DNA of 64,000 nt from a marine gamma proteobacterium HTCC2143 (GTDB lineage: Bacteria > Pseudomonadota > Gammaproteobacteria > Pseudomonadales > Dasaniaceae), in assembly GCA_000169075.1 (NCBI GenBank), contig AAVT01000002.1:186001-250000 (forward strand), in the 5' to 3' direction. Every line of letters starts with the position of its first letter. Position 1 is the stretch's first letter. Shown here one piece after another: positions 8,539 to 19,400 of this stretch. Both the position numbers and the translations under genes were made by a program. The notes below the pieces were generated by a model, which did not search any database, was not told the origin of the DNA, and saw only the letters and a program-made list of their open reading frames with translations.

Positions 8539-9312
8539 TTATTTTTTGAATTTTTTACCGCGTTCTCGAAACTCAGTGTCGGCTAGCACTAATAATATTT
8601 GTTGCCTGTCTTCCATTGCCATTGCCGCTTCCATACTTGATGCGTCGACGGAAAAGTTCAGCGCATCTTTGGTAAGGCGCAGCCCCATTTTTGACGCAGC
8701 AAGCATGGGCGTAAGCATCTCGTCAGCCGCTTTAGCAAGATCAGCATCGGGCACAACTTTTGAAACCAGCCGGTGCTGAAGCGCTTCTTCGGCATAGATA
8801 AAACGTCCGGTCAAAAGTAATTCTGATGCCAGTGAAGTCCCCACTAATCTGGGGAGAAAGTAACTCGATCCCATGTCACAGCCACTTGTGCCAATAGTTA
8901 GGTATGCGGCATTCATTTTGGCACTCTCACCAAGAATACGAATGTCGGAGGCGAGAGCTAATGAAAAGCCGCCACCACATGCTGCCCCCTTGACTAACGA
9001 AATGATCGGTTGTGGGCATCTGCGCATAGCTTTATAGATGTCAGAAATATTTTTTTGCCCTTGCAGGCCTTGCTCAACACCTCTGGAGACATTGGTGGAA
9101 TCATTGAGGTCAAGGCCGGCACAAAAAGCACGGCCCGAAGCACGTAAAACAATGATGCGAGTTTCGTCATCATAATATTTCTCTTCGAAATAGGTCCGCA
9201 GTTGAAGAATCAGGTCCTGGTTAAGTGCATTGAGGCTGTCAGGACGGTTGAGAGTCACCCATTCAACATCGCCCTTTCTCTCTACCTGTAATATTTCAGA
9301 TTGTTCAGTCAT
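8539..9312 (-). CDS. Enoyl-CoA hydratase/isomerase family protein
   Basis: This is a 257-residue crotonase-fold enzyme. VTLNRPDSLNALN near residue 20 and the oxyanion-hole segment RAFCAGLDL near residue 65 bind the CoA thioester. The second half has VKGAACGGGFSLALASDIRI, the usual crotonase signature. The position that carries the second catalytic Glu in classical hydratases is in a GTSGCDMG context (about residues 142-149), so hydratase activity is not certain and an isomerase or other CoA-ester role is possible. The C-terminal acidic/Arg tail is typical. It stands alone, 161 bp from the end of the broken BCCT gene, and is transcribed in the same direction. Confidence 0.85.
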   Translation of the reverse strand: MTEQSEILQVERKGDVEWVTLNRPDSLNALNQDLILQLRTYFEEKYYDDETRIIVLRASGRAFCAGLDLNDSTNVSRGVEQGLQGQKNISDIYKAMRRCPQPIISLVKGAACGGGFSLALASDIRILGESAKMNAAYLTIGTSGCDMGSSYFLPRLVGTSLASELLLTGRFIYAEEALQHRLVSKVVPDADLAKAADEMLTPMLAASKMGLRLTKDALNFSVDASSMEAAMAMEDRQQILLVLADTEFRERGKKFKK

Positions 9313-9386
9313 TTTTTATCCTAGCTGCGTATGCCTAAAAGACCGATTACTATTAATCGGGGGTCATGGTTCTGACAAAATACTTG

Positions 9387-9409
9387 GCGCTTCCGCTATA
9401 GCGGAGCGC
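9387..9409 (-). terminator. Hairpin downstream of the BCCT gene, possible terminator
   Basis: The arms GCGCTTCCGC and GCGGAGCGC pair around a TATA loop with one bulged T. The hairpin lies about 65 bp past the BCCT stop. On the minus strand it is followed by CAAGTATTTTG, so the T-tract is weak. It is a plausible but poor intrinsic terminator. Confidence 0.35.
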
Positions 9410-9473
9410 GCTCTAAGTTTTAGTCTTTGCACAATTTACTATAAGAAGACCGATGACGGCAATCGCTAGGGTA

Positions 9474-11069
9474 TTACGATTTTAGCGGCTGAATAGATAG
9501 TGAGCGCCTGTCTTCGGAAAGCCCCCGGTATAGACAGAAACACATAAATAGCAATACCACGGTAAATGGCAATCCTGTTGCAATGGCGCCTGCCTGCAGA
9601 GCGTTCAATGCCTCTTTGCCGCCACCGAAAATTAATGCCCCAGCAATACTTCCTTCCATAACCGCCCAGAAAATGCGTTGTGGTACTGGTGCATCTAGCT
9701 TGCCGCCAGCAGTGATACTATCGATAACCAGCGAGCCGGAATCTGAAGAAGTCACAAAAAACATCATCACTAAGAGAATACCCAGTCCTGTTGTAATCTG
9801 ATTGAACGGTAAATTTTCTAGCATTTGAAAGGTTGCCAGGCTGGCGGTTAATGTATCAATTCCAGAGGCGAGGCCACCAATGCCGTTCTGCGCTTGTTCT
9901 ATTGCACTGATGCCAAAACTGCTCATCCACACGATTGTCACTAATGTTGGCACCAGTAACACGGCGATCATAAACTCCCTGACGGTTCGACCGCGGGATA
10001 TTCTGGCAATGAACATACCAACGAAGGGAGACCAGCTAATCCACCATGCCCAGTAAAAGACAGTCCAGCCATGCATCCACTCCGAATCCTGACGATCAGT
10101 CCAGACACTGAGTGACACTATATTTGAAAGATAGTCGACGGAGGTGGATAGCATACCCTTAAAGATCGCTAACGTAGGGCCCATAACAATGACAAAAATC
10201 AACAGAAACAGCGCCAACGCCATATTAGTATTGCTCAGAATTTTGACGCCGCCATCAAGGCCTCTGACAACGGAGACAATCGCCACTGACGTAACCCCAA
10301 TTACAACGGCGATTTGGGTGTCTAACCCACTGGAGACACCGAATAAAAAGTGCAACCCCGATGCTGCCTGCGCAGCGCCCAACCCCAAGGATGTTGCTAA
10401 ACCAAAAATAGTGGCTAGGACCGCCAGAATGTCAATAGTGTGCCCCATCCATCCCCAGCAACGCTCGCCTAACAAGGGGTAGAACACTGAGCGAATGGTT
10501 AGCGGCATTCCTTTGTTATAACAAAAAAATGCCAGCGACAGAGCGACCACCGCGTAAATTGCCCAGGCATGAAGTCCCCAGTGGTAGACAGTTGCCGCCA
10601 TAGCGAGGCTAGCAGCCTCAGGTGTCCATGCCTCGACGCCGAGTGGCGTACCACCCCAGCCGCTGAAATAGGCCATCGGTTCAGCCACTCCCCAGAACAT
10701 AAGCCCAATCCCCATGCCTGCTGCAAACAGCATTGAAAACTAGGACATCCGATTAAAGTCAGGTTCTGCCAGCGTCCCGCCGAGTCGTATTTTTCCGTAA
10801 GGAGAGACAATTAGAAACAGGCAGAACAGCAATACAAGATTGGCCGACCCCATAAAAAACCAGTCGAAGGTGTTAATACTCCAACTTTTGATTGAGCCTA
10901 AATTTGCATTGGCAAACTCGGGGAACATAAGGGTGCCGACTAAAAAAAAGATAATTAGCAGCGCACTGATAGCAAAGACAGGATTGTGGATATCCATTCC
11001 CCATGCTCGTACGTTGTCCTGACCAAGTTTGTGATCTGTTTTATAGTGTTCTGGATTTGAATTATTCAT
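9474..11069 (-). pseudogene. BCCT family transporter interrupted by an in-frame amber codon
   Basis: The reading frame encodes a betaine/choline/carnitine-type secondary transporter of 531 codons, but codon 110 is TAG (10742-10740). The two halves stay in one frame. The N-terminal 109 residues carry the first two membrane helices and end PDFNRMS. After the stop the frame continues FSMLFAAGMGIGLMFWG, the BCCT signature helix. Family members have Trp here (SWF), so a single TGG to TAG change explains it. Later motifs are intact, including the Trp-rich substrate segment FYWAWWISWSPFVGMF. It may be a recent pseudogene, an amber-suppressed gene or a sequencing error. An internal ATG after the stop is unlikely to yield a working transporter. 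Confidence 0.85.
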
Positions 11070-11701
11070 CGAGCACAGTCACCATTGTGTATTGTTAGAA
11101 TGTATTTGCTACAGGGAGTAGATCGGCTCGTCAGGGTTTGTACGCTTAATATGCGATCGATATGTTCGGATGTCGGGATAATACACTGTATAGACATAGC
11201 CTGCAGAGTGAGCTGATTAAGAAGATCGGGCTAGCGAAGAAATGGTTGCCACAAGAATGATTGATACGGTGTTTTTCCGCTGACTAAATGTTGTAGACAG
11301 CTGATCTCGCTGACACTTATCAATCACTTCCGCTGGCGGCAGGTTAGGCTAATTTAATTGCGGGTTATCAGAGTCTATGCCCGGTAGGTTGTAGGGTGGT
11401 GAAAAGTCTGCAGGCGTTGATAATGGCCAAACACAAGTAGCGCTAGCGGTAGCTGGGGGTAATGATCAGCAGCTGGCGATCGTCGACAGCAGTGAACATC
11501 GACTATCATGAAAAAACTTCGATAGTGTTATTGAACAAGGTATTGACGGCTTCAATCGTCACTGCTAATTTTTAATGCGGGACGATTAGAGAATGAAACT
11601 AAGCCTGCTGCAGCACCGGCATCAGCAGCTATCCCGGATTGACCTACTCAACGTAACTGGCGTTGCTGTAACGCTCATTTAGTATTAGAAGGTTTAGCAT
11701 T
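11070..11701. other. Long spacer, possibly decayed coding sequence
   Basis: This is a 632-bp gap between the BCCT start and the shikimate kinase gene. No intact gene is seen. On the plus strand around 11420-11570, one frame reads protein-like text (VALAVAGGNDQQLAIVDSS, then after a TGA, KNFDSVIEQGIDGFNRHC and a TAA). This could be a fragment of an inactivated gene, but I cannot name it. The shikimate kinase start has a GAAGG site 10 nt upstream. Confidence 0.45.
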
Positions 11702-12202
11702 GTGACAAATTGTGTGATTTTGATAGGTATGCCCGGGGCGGGGAAGAGCACCCTCGGGGTGCAGTTTGCAAAGCAAACTGCACGAGATTTTATCGATACT
11801 GATGTACTTATCCAAGTGCGGGAGAATAAAACATTGCAGCAAATTCTGGATGAATCTGGCTATCTGGTATTGCGTGAAGTTGAGGAGCAGGTCTTGAAAT
11901 CATTGCAAGTCGAGCGCAGTGTCATTGCTACTGGAGGCAGTGCTGTTTACAGCCGTGCCGGTATGACCGCACTAAAGTGCTTAGGCCCGGTGATATTTCT
12001 CGATGTCGAGTTGGCTGAGCTGCGTCATCGTATTCACAATTACGAAGGCCGCGGCATTGCCAGACGTGCAGACCAATCCTTTGAGGCTCTATTCGAAGAG
12101 CGCCGTGCGCTTTATTTACAGTACGCGGACGTCATTATTGATTGCAACCACAAATCTCAAGCTCGTATTCTCGACGAGCTACAGAATAAACTAAAAGAAT
12201 AG
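11702..12202 (+). CDS. Shikimate kinase
   Basis: This 166-residue P-loop kinase phosphorylates shikimate with ATP in the aromatic amino-acid pathway. The Walker A is GMPGAGKST (9-17). The DTDVLIQ segment (33-39) has the Asp that binds shikimate. ATGGSAVY carries the GGG-like shikimate-binding loop, here GGS rather than the usual GGG. The lid region YEGRGIARR supplies Arg residues. The start is GTG with GAAGG upstream. It is not next to aroB, the usual partner of aroK, so it may be a second, AroL-like isozyme. The convergent DAHP synthase gene, 46 bp away, belongs to the same pathway. Confidence 0.88.
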   Translation: MTNCVILIGMPGAGKSTLGVQFAKQTARDFIDTDVLIQVRENKTLQQILDESGYLVLREVEEQVLKSLQVERSVIATGGSAVYSRAGMTALKCLGPVIFLDVELAELRHRIHNYEGRGIARRADQSFEALFEERRALYLQYADVIIDCNHKSQARILDELQNKLKE

Positions 12203-12248
12203 TGGCAGCAGCGCTGTTCAGTGATGTGAGGCTCGGTGGCCAGCCCGC

Positions 12249-13346
12249 TTAGTTTTTTCGGCTGGGAAGCACGTCTTTTAGTCGGTCGCGCATGTTTCGA
12301 ATCGCTGTTGCCGTGGTATCCCAATCAATACAGCCATCTGTTACAGAAACGCCGTAGCTGAGCTTCGTCAGATCAGCTGGTATCGATTGGTTGCCTTTAT
12401 TGATGTTGGACTCAATCATCAAACCGACAATTGATTGGTTACCAACAACGATTTGATTGCTGATATCTTCCATAACTTTCGGTTGCAACTCAGGTTCCTT
12501 GCTGGAGTTGGCGTGAGAGCAATCAACCATAATATTATTGGCAGCACCTGCTTTGCTTAATGCCTGTTCGGTCAATTCAATATGGACCGAATCAAAGTTG
12601 GGTCCATTTGATCCGCCGCGCAAAACTACGTGGGCATAAGGGTTGCCTTTCGTGTGAATAATAGCAACCTGTCCCTCACCATTGATGCCGAGAAAGCGGT
12701 GGGGGTTTTGAGCCGATTGAATAGCATTCATCGCAACATCAAGTCCGCCATCAGTGCCATTCTTAAATCCGACGGCAGAAGACAGGCCGCTGGCCATTTC
12801 ACGGTGTGTTTGTGATTCGGTGGTTCGTGCGCCAATCGCTGACCAGGCAATACAGTCTTGCATGTATTGTGGTGAAATCGGGTCCAGCGCTTCCGTCGAA
12901 GTCGGAAGGCCTATATCTGCGATATCCAGCAGTAATTTACGTCCAATGTGAAGACCTTCTTGTATTTTAAAAGTGTCGTTTAAATAGGGGTCATTAATTA
13001 GACCTTTCCAGCCAACCGTTGTGCGGGGCTTTTCAAAATAGACACGCATGACAATGTATAACGTGTCGGCAACTTCCTCAGCAAGCGCTTTCAAGCGGTG
13101 AGCATAATCTATCGCGGCGTCGACATCATGAATCGAGCAGGGGCCAACCACCACAAAAAGTCTCGGGTCATTGCCGTCGAGTATATTGCGAATGACTTCA
13201 CGGCTTTCGGCAATGCTATTAGCGGCTTTGGCCGACATGGGTAGGGCTGTTTTGAGCTGCTCAGGTGTAATCAGTATTTCCTGTGATTCCACATTAAGAT
13301 TATCAACCAGTTTTTCGTTGTTGGCGTTATTGCTGTCACTGCTCAT
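12249..13346 (-). CDS. 3-deoxy-7-phosphoheptulonate (DAHP) synthase, class I
   Basis: This enzyme condenses phosphoenolpyruvate and erythrose 4-phosphate, the first step of aromatic amino-acid synthesis. The 365-residue protein is of the AroF/G/H (alpha, type I) group. GPCSIHD carries the metal-binding Cys (C70). KPRTTVGWKG (106-115) binds substrates. RGGSNGPNFD and MVDCSHANSSK follow. The N-terminal ~30 residues are longer and more polar than in E. coli AroG. Which aromatic end-product inhibits it cannot be told from motifs alone. It is divergent from the AddB-like gene across a 270-bp spacer. Confidence 0.93.
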   Translation of the reverse strand: MSSDSNNANNEKLVDNLNVESQEILITPEQLKTALPMSAKAANSIAESREVIRNILDGNDPRLFVVVGPCSIHDVDAAIDYAHRLKALAEEVADTLYIVMRVYFEKPRTTVGWKGLINDPYLNDTFKIQEGLHIGRKLLLDIADIGLPTSTEALDPISPQYMQDCIAWSAIGARTTESQTHREMASGLSSAVGFKNGTDGGLDVAMNAIQSAQNPHRFLGINGEGQVAIIHTKGNPYAHVVLRGGSNGPNFDSVHIELTEQALSKAGAANNIMVDCSHANSSKEPELQPKVMEDISNQIVVGNQSIVGLMIESNINKGNQSIPADLTKLSYGVSVTDGCIDWDTTATAIRNMRDRLKDVLPSRKN

Positions 13347-13616
13347 AAAAAATCCACTAATCTCTATTTGCTGCTGGTTTTATTGGGTCGCTATTGTTCA
13401 AAATATCGATAATGAAAACGCGAATCCCACATTGTATGTACCTGATAGGTAGTGTAGCGGAAATAATGGCACTTTGTGCAGTAGCGTTGTTCAAATAACA
13501 ATAATATTCGGGTCTTAAGCAACTGAGTTTTAACGGTTTTGGAGATTTTTTGCAGGATCTAAGTGGGGACGCGTGGTAAGGTGTGGATTCTCTTGATTCT
13601 GTTGTGCCATTAGCCC

Positions 13617-16421
13617 ATGTCGTCACTTATTTCCCTGTTTGATGTTCGGCCCTTGTGGGAGCCACTGACTAGTGGTCAGCTCATTCTTACGCCTAATCAG
13701 CGGCTAGCGAGTCGTATTCGGTCAGCATTTGCGATTGCCTCTGCTGAAGCCGGCAATAATGTTGTTTTTACACCCGCTGTTTATTCAATCAACCAATGGA
13801 TTGAGCAGTGTTGGCTAGATTTACTGATGAATGCTGATCCGCGGGCAACGAGCGTCACCGTTCTGTCTGCAAATCAGGAGCAAGCGTTGTGGGAGAAAAT
13901 AGTTGCGGAATCCAGCTATGGGTCCGCTTTACTGCGGCCATCCGCAACGGCGCAGCAGGCGATTGCAGCCTTTAGAACGTTGGTTGACTGGCGTCAGGAG
14001 GTTCGGTCCGCAGCACTTAGAGCGACATTGCTAACCAGTGACGATTCTGCTGCATTGATGAATTGGATAGACCAGTTTATCGATCTCTGTGACAAAAATC
14101 GTTGGTTAGTGTCTGCGCAAATCCCTGCGCAGCTATTAAACGCGTTCCAAACGGGTAGTCTCAGTCATTGCGGAGAAATTCTTGGAGTTGGATTCGAAGA
14201 TATAGTGCCCTTGCATCAAGCGTTGCTCGACGCTGCGGGTAATTTTGTGCTCGAACAGCAGCGACATGACCCTGCTGCCGTGAAGACCGTGGTCTGCGAT
14301 ACCTCAGAACAGGAACTACAGGCTGCCGCCGTATGGGCAAAGCAGGCGATAAAAAATGATCCGGCGGCAACGGTTGCAATTGTTGTCCCTGAGCTAACTG
14401 CGCAGCGGCATGTTGTTCAACGCATTGTTCAGGAAGTGTTTGAGCCCGGCTACAATGAACCAAGCTGCGGCGACAACAATGACAACAATGACAAAGCCAG
14501 CATAATTTCATTGTCATCGGCACCACGAAATCTTTCCTTTAATTTTTCCGCCGGCTACCCGCTGACTGACGCGCCGGTAATAGCTGCCGCGCTGGATGCG
14601 CTGGCCCTAGGTTTTGTTAAGCTTGATAGTGAGACGATGGTGCGTATTTGTCAGTCACCATTTTATTGCGTCTCTGAAGCAGACAATGAGAGTGTTAGCC
14701 AACTAGTTAGTAAACTATTTGGCGAAAAAGCGTTTGAATTATCGACCGCAAAACTGCGGCAATTAGCGAGTCAGACTGCTGACAAAAAGTCTGCTGGTGC
14801 TAGTGAAGCAGTGGCCTGGCCATTTTCTGACGCACTGCAAAATATCGCCACGCTGACCCGTGATCATACGATCCGCAGGCCGAGGCCAGCAAGCGAATGG
14901 ATACTACTGCTGCAAGGTATTCTCAACACTGTCGGTTGGCCGGGACTGCGTCGTTTGGATAGCATCGAATTTCAACAAGTCGCTCAGTGGCCGCAAATAA
15001 TTCAGTCGCTGCAAATGCTTGATGATGTGTTACCGCCGATGAGTTTTAGCGAGGTGGTCGGGCAATTACACAGTATTGCTGGGCGGCAGGTATTTCAGCC
15101 ACAGACGGCGGATTCTTCATTACAGGTTTTGGGAACATTAGAGGCCGCGGGGCTTCACTTTAGTCATCTGTGGCTGACGTCGATGTCTGATCAATCGTGG
15201 CCACCGTCACCGTCCCCTAATCCCCTATTGCCATATAGTCTGCAGAGGCAGCAGGGTATGCCCCATGCCAGTGCCGAACGAGAATTAGACTATGCCCGCA
15301 GTTTGACGGATCGTTTTTTACACAGTGCTGATATTATGATTGTCAGCTCGGTATCGGTTATTGACGATACTCCAGCGACGATCAGCGCTCTGTTTGCAAG
15401 GTTCCCGCAGATTCAAATGGATGCGTTGCTGGGGCGTCCTCTATCATCTTTGCTGCCATTGACAGAGATTCGACGGCGGTTTCTGGAGTCGAAGCTAACT
15501 GAAGAATACTTGCCGGGCGATGCCCCGATATTGCAGGCAGATGAGCGTGTTAGAGGCGGGGCAACGCTTTTTGCCAGCCAGTCGGCCTGCCCATTTCGAG
15601 CGTTTCTGAGCCACCGACTAGGCGTGCGAGGGCTGCCGGTTGCAGAAATAGGCCTTAATGCCGCCGATAGAGGCTCTTTACTGCACCGTGCCTGCGAACT
15701 GATCTGGCAACAATTGAAAAGTCAGAAGACGTTATTGGCACTGAATAATTCCGAGCAAATGTCTTTGTGTGAAGAAACCAGTCAATACGCTGTTCGGGAA
15801 TTGGACCAACGGCGCAGCTTACATCTGGGTGCACGCTACCAGCGGTTGGAATGCGAGCGTTTGAAACTTTTGTTAAATACCTGGCTGAATTTTGAACGCG
15901 AACGCGGTGATTTTATTGTCAAAGAGACCGAAGCGAGAAAGGTGTTTCAGCACGGGCACTTGAAACTGGAAACTCGGATCGACCGGATTGACCAACTGGC
16001 TGACGGTAGTCTGGCGGTGATTGACTACAAAACGTCGACAACATCGATCGCGCGGTGGTGGGGCGAAAGACCGGAAGAACCTCAGCTGCCGCTTTACGGT
16101 ATGTTAGTTGAATTAGCTGGCGATGCAGTGTCCGGTGTGGGTTTTGCCGAATTGCGGATAGAAGGTTGTGAGTTGAAAGGGATCGGCGATGAGGATTCGC
16201 CTGAAGCCGCTCTGCGATGGCAGGACAAGGTTAAAAATGATGCCTCTGTCCTAAATTGGGAGCAATTAAAACGGCACTGGGAAAAAGTGCTGACCGCACT
16301 TGCGAATGATTTTGTGGCGGGTAAAGCGGCAGTCGACCCCCGCAATGCACCACAAACTTGCCAGTATTGTGATTTTTCCAGTGCTTGCAGAGTCGATCAT
16401 CAACAGGCAGGTGGACTGTGA
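13617..16421 (+). CDS. AddB-like PD-(D/E)XK nuclease / inactive helicase subunit
   Basis: This 934-residue protein is of the type often annotated as 'probable DNA repair protein'. The N-terminal two-thirds look like a helicase fold without a clear Walker A, as in AddB. The C-terminal third is a RecB-family nuclease: GSLLHRACELIW, then LETRIDRIDQL, then VIDYKTST (the D...DYK catalytic set). Cysteines at SACPFRAF and in CQYCDFSSAC are placed as in AddB-type nucleases that hold a 4Fe-4S cluster around the nuclease domain. The stop overlaps the next gene's GTG as GTGA, so the two are coupled. Likely role: end resection for recombination. Confidence 0.85.
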   Translation: MSSLISLFDVRPLWEPLTSGQLILTPNQRLASRIRSAFAIASAEAGNNVVFTPAVYSINQWIEQCWLDLLMNADPRATSVTVLSANQEQALWEKIVAESSYGSALLRPSATAQQAIAAFRTLVDWRQEVRSAALRATLLTSDDSAALMNWIDQFIDLCDKNRWLVSAQIPAQLLNAFQTGSLSHCGEILGVGFEDIVPLHQALLDAAGNFVLEQQRHDPAAVKTVVCDTSEQELQAAAVWAKQAIKNDPAATVAIVVPELTAQRHVVQRIVQEVFEPGYNEPSCGDNNDNNDKASIISLSSAPRNLSFNFSAGYPLTDAPVIAAALDALALGFVKLDSETMVRICQSPFYCVSEADNESVSQLVSKLFGEKAFELSTAKLRQLASQTADKKSAGASEAVAWPFSDALQNIATLTRDHTIRRPRPASEWILLLQGILNTVGWPGLRRLDSIEFQQVAQWPQIIQSLQMLDDVLPPMSFSEVVGQLHSIAGRQVFQPQTADSSLQVLGTLEAAGLHFSHLWLTSMSDQSWPPSPSPNPLLPYSLQRQQGMPHASAERELDYARSLTDRFLHSADIMIVSSVSVIDDTPATISALFARFPQIQMDALLGRPLSSLLPLTEIRRRFLESKLTEEYLPGDAPILQADERVRGGATLFASQSACPFRAFLSHRLGVRGLPVAEIGLNAADRGSLLHRACELIWQQLKSQKTLLALNNSEQMSLCEETSQYAVRELDQRRSLHLGARYQRLECERLKLLLNTWLNFERERGDFIVKETEARKVFQHGHLKLETRIDRIDQLADGSLAVIDYKTSTTSIARWWGERPEEPQLPLYGMLVELAGDAVSGVGFAELRIEGCELKGIGDEDSPEAALRWQDKVKNDASVLNWEQLKRHWEKVLTALANDFVAGKAAVDPRNAPQTCQYCDFSSACRVDHQQAGGL

Positions 16422-19400
16422 ATTTACCGATAGATAATGAGCAGCGCGTCAAAGCGCTAGACCCCAGCTGCTCTGTTTGTGTTACCGCGCCTGCGGGTTC
16501 GGGGAAAACGGAATTACTGAGTCAGCGAGTATTACGATTGTTAGCGACGGTAGGGCAACCGGAAGAGATTCTGGCGATCACCTTTACTCGTAAAGCCGCT
16601 GCTGAGATGCATCATCGCATTATTCAGGCCTTGCGGGATGCGAGTACATTAGATCAGCCACACCAGTCTCATAAACTGTTGAGCTGGCAATTGGCGCGCC
16701 AGGTTTTGGATCGAGATCAAGAGCACGGCTGGTCGCTATTGGAAAATACAGGGCGTTTAAAAATTCAGACAATCGACAGTTTGTCGGCCCATTTAACACG
16801 GCAAATGCCGATATTGTCGAATTTCGGAGCGCAGCCAAAGATTTCTGAATATCCTCAGCAGTGTTATAGAGCAGCTGTTCATGGTTTTTTAGACTATCTA
16901 GAAACGGACACGGTCTACGCTGACGATTTATCGAATTTGCTAACGCATGTCGATAACAATATCGGCCGTCTGGAACGGTTGTTAATAACTATGCTACAGC
17001 GGCGTGATCAATGGTTACTGCATATAGGTCTAGGGGCCAACAGTGACAGTGCCAAGCATAAACTTGAGAATACTTTAAAGAGAATTATTGAAGATGTACT
17101 CGACTCTTTACATCAGTCTTTGAGTGGTCTCGCTGCTGAGCTGTTACCGTTACTGGACTATGCAGGCTGCAATTTACGCTGGCAAAACAGTGAGTCTGTG
17201 GCATCGTGTTTGGCTGGAATTGTAGAGCTTCCCGGTTCCGAGTCAGTCAGCAATAACGTTTCAGAATGGAAGGCTATTGCTGAATTGTTATTGACTGGGA
17301 AGGGCGAATGGCGAAAAACTGTCAATGTCAAAAGTGGGTTTCCAACGGAGACACAGGATGGAGATAAAGCGCTCGCTAAGTCGCTTAAAACTAATTTTAC
17401 AGCGTTATTACAAGACCTCCGCAGCAATGATGAACTCCGGGAAAAACTGAATGAGCTACGCAACTTACCACAGGGGCATTTTGACCGGTCCCAGTGGCAG
17501 CTGTTGGAGTCTCTTACGCGAATATTACCTGCCCTAGTTGCGCAGTTAATGACAGAGTTCCAACAGCGAGGCGAGGTAGATTTTAGCCAGTTTTCGATGG
17601 CTGCACTCGACGCTCTCGGTGATGGGCTAAACCCAACAGAGCTCGCGCTTAAACTCGATCATCAATTGCGACATATTTTGGTCGATGAGTTTCAGGACAC
17701 ATCGTCGAGTCAATTCCGATTGTTACAAAGTCTACTGGAAGGTTGGCAAGAGGCAAATCGTAATGACCCGAACAATCCCAGAACGGTGTTCATTGTTGGT
17801 GACGGTATGCAGTCTATTTACGGCTTTCGGGAAGCGAACGTTGGTCTTTTTTTGGAAGCACGAAGACTGGGAGTGAATGGGGTCACGTTAGTCGACTGTC
17901 CGTTACACACTAATTTTCGGTCGGACCCTACTATCGTCGAATGGATTAACGAAACATTTAGTTATGCTTTTCCACAGGTCGAAAATAGGTCAAGAGGTGC
18001 AGTACCTCACGAGACCGCCATCGCATTTAACCCTATCGACAGCAGCAGCGAGGTTAAATTGTTCGGTTTTACCGGTGACGATGCTCAGCTAGCTGAAGCA
18101 GGCAAAACGGTTGCACTGATTGAGGCTGCACAGTTAGTCGATCCAGAGGGTAGTATCGCGATATTAGTGCGAAGCCGCGGTCACTTAAAAGCAATTATTC
18201 CCGCTTTATCCCGGGCCGGCTTGCAGTGGAACGCCACTGATATAGATCCGTTGCTGAGCTACGGCACGATCAACGATTTACTGAGCTTAACGAAAGCTAT
18301 GTATAACCTCGCAGACAAAGTTAGTTGGGTCGCGTTGCTTCGAACGCCATGGGTAGGTCTAAACAACAATGATTTATTTCGGTTGTTATCAGTCGATAAA
18401 GCGCAATCGGTTTGGTCTGCAATCGGTAATGACGAAATACTAGCGGGTTTAAGCTCGCACGGCAAAGAGCGGCTGGGCGCTGTCAGATTAATACTGCAGT
18501 CTGCCTATGGTGACAGGTTGCGGCAGACTCCTCGCAGCTGGATAGAGGGTATTTGGCAGGCTTTGGGAGGTGCAGCGACTCATGGAGCGAGTGAATCCCA
18601 ATTTGTTGGCGATTTCTTAAATTTGCTGGAACGTTTTCATCAAGGTGAGTTGCTGCAGTCGCTAGCGTTGTTTGAGCAGGCAGTCGGGGGGCTTTATGCA
18701 TCGTCGTTACCTTCGGATAGCAACATCAGCTTAATGACTATCCATAAATCTAAAGGACTGGAGTTTGATACCGTCATTTTGCCTGGATTAGGTAGGGCTC
18801 CACGCAGTGATGATAAATCGTTACTGATGTGGCAAGAATACCTGTCAGATGACGGTCTGGAGAGTGGCTTAGTTATTAGCCCGCAAGCAGCAGCCGGCAG
18901 CGAAGAAGATAGTATCTATACGTATCTAAGGTCTGAGCAGGCAGCCAGCTCCCGTCTCGAAAATACGCGCTTGTTTTATGTGGCTGCCACCCGCGCAGTT
19001 AAACGGCTTTATATCTCGATAACGTCCAGTATGGACGAAAAATCGGGCAAGGCTAAGCCTCCGTCTAAAAACAGTTTGTTAGGTGCGGCGTGGCCAGTGC
19101 TAGAGGACGCGGTGCAGTGGACCGACAATGCGCTAGGCAATGCTGTCGTGGATAAAGTACCGGCACAATTTGGAATGAATTTTGAACACAGTAACCCCGG
19201 AGATTCATTCGAGCGGCTGTCGGTGGCATGGCGCGTGCCAGCGTGGTCTTTTCCAAATCCCTTAAAGACCTTTTATCTGAATGAGGCATTCCCAGTAGCC
19301 GGTAATGATGCTTCTTTGTTGAACATCCCAGACCTATCTATCGACCCTCTGCCGACTTGTGTGGGTGTTATTTGTCACGGGATTTTCGAAGTACTGGCAA

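Noticed and set aside
14161..14526. 121-codon frame antisense to the AddB-like gene
   Set aside because: Low-complexity, Arg/Gln/His-rich product typical of an antisense shadow.
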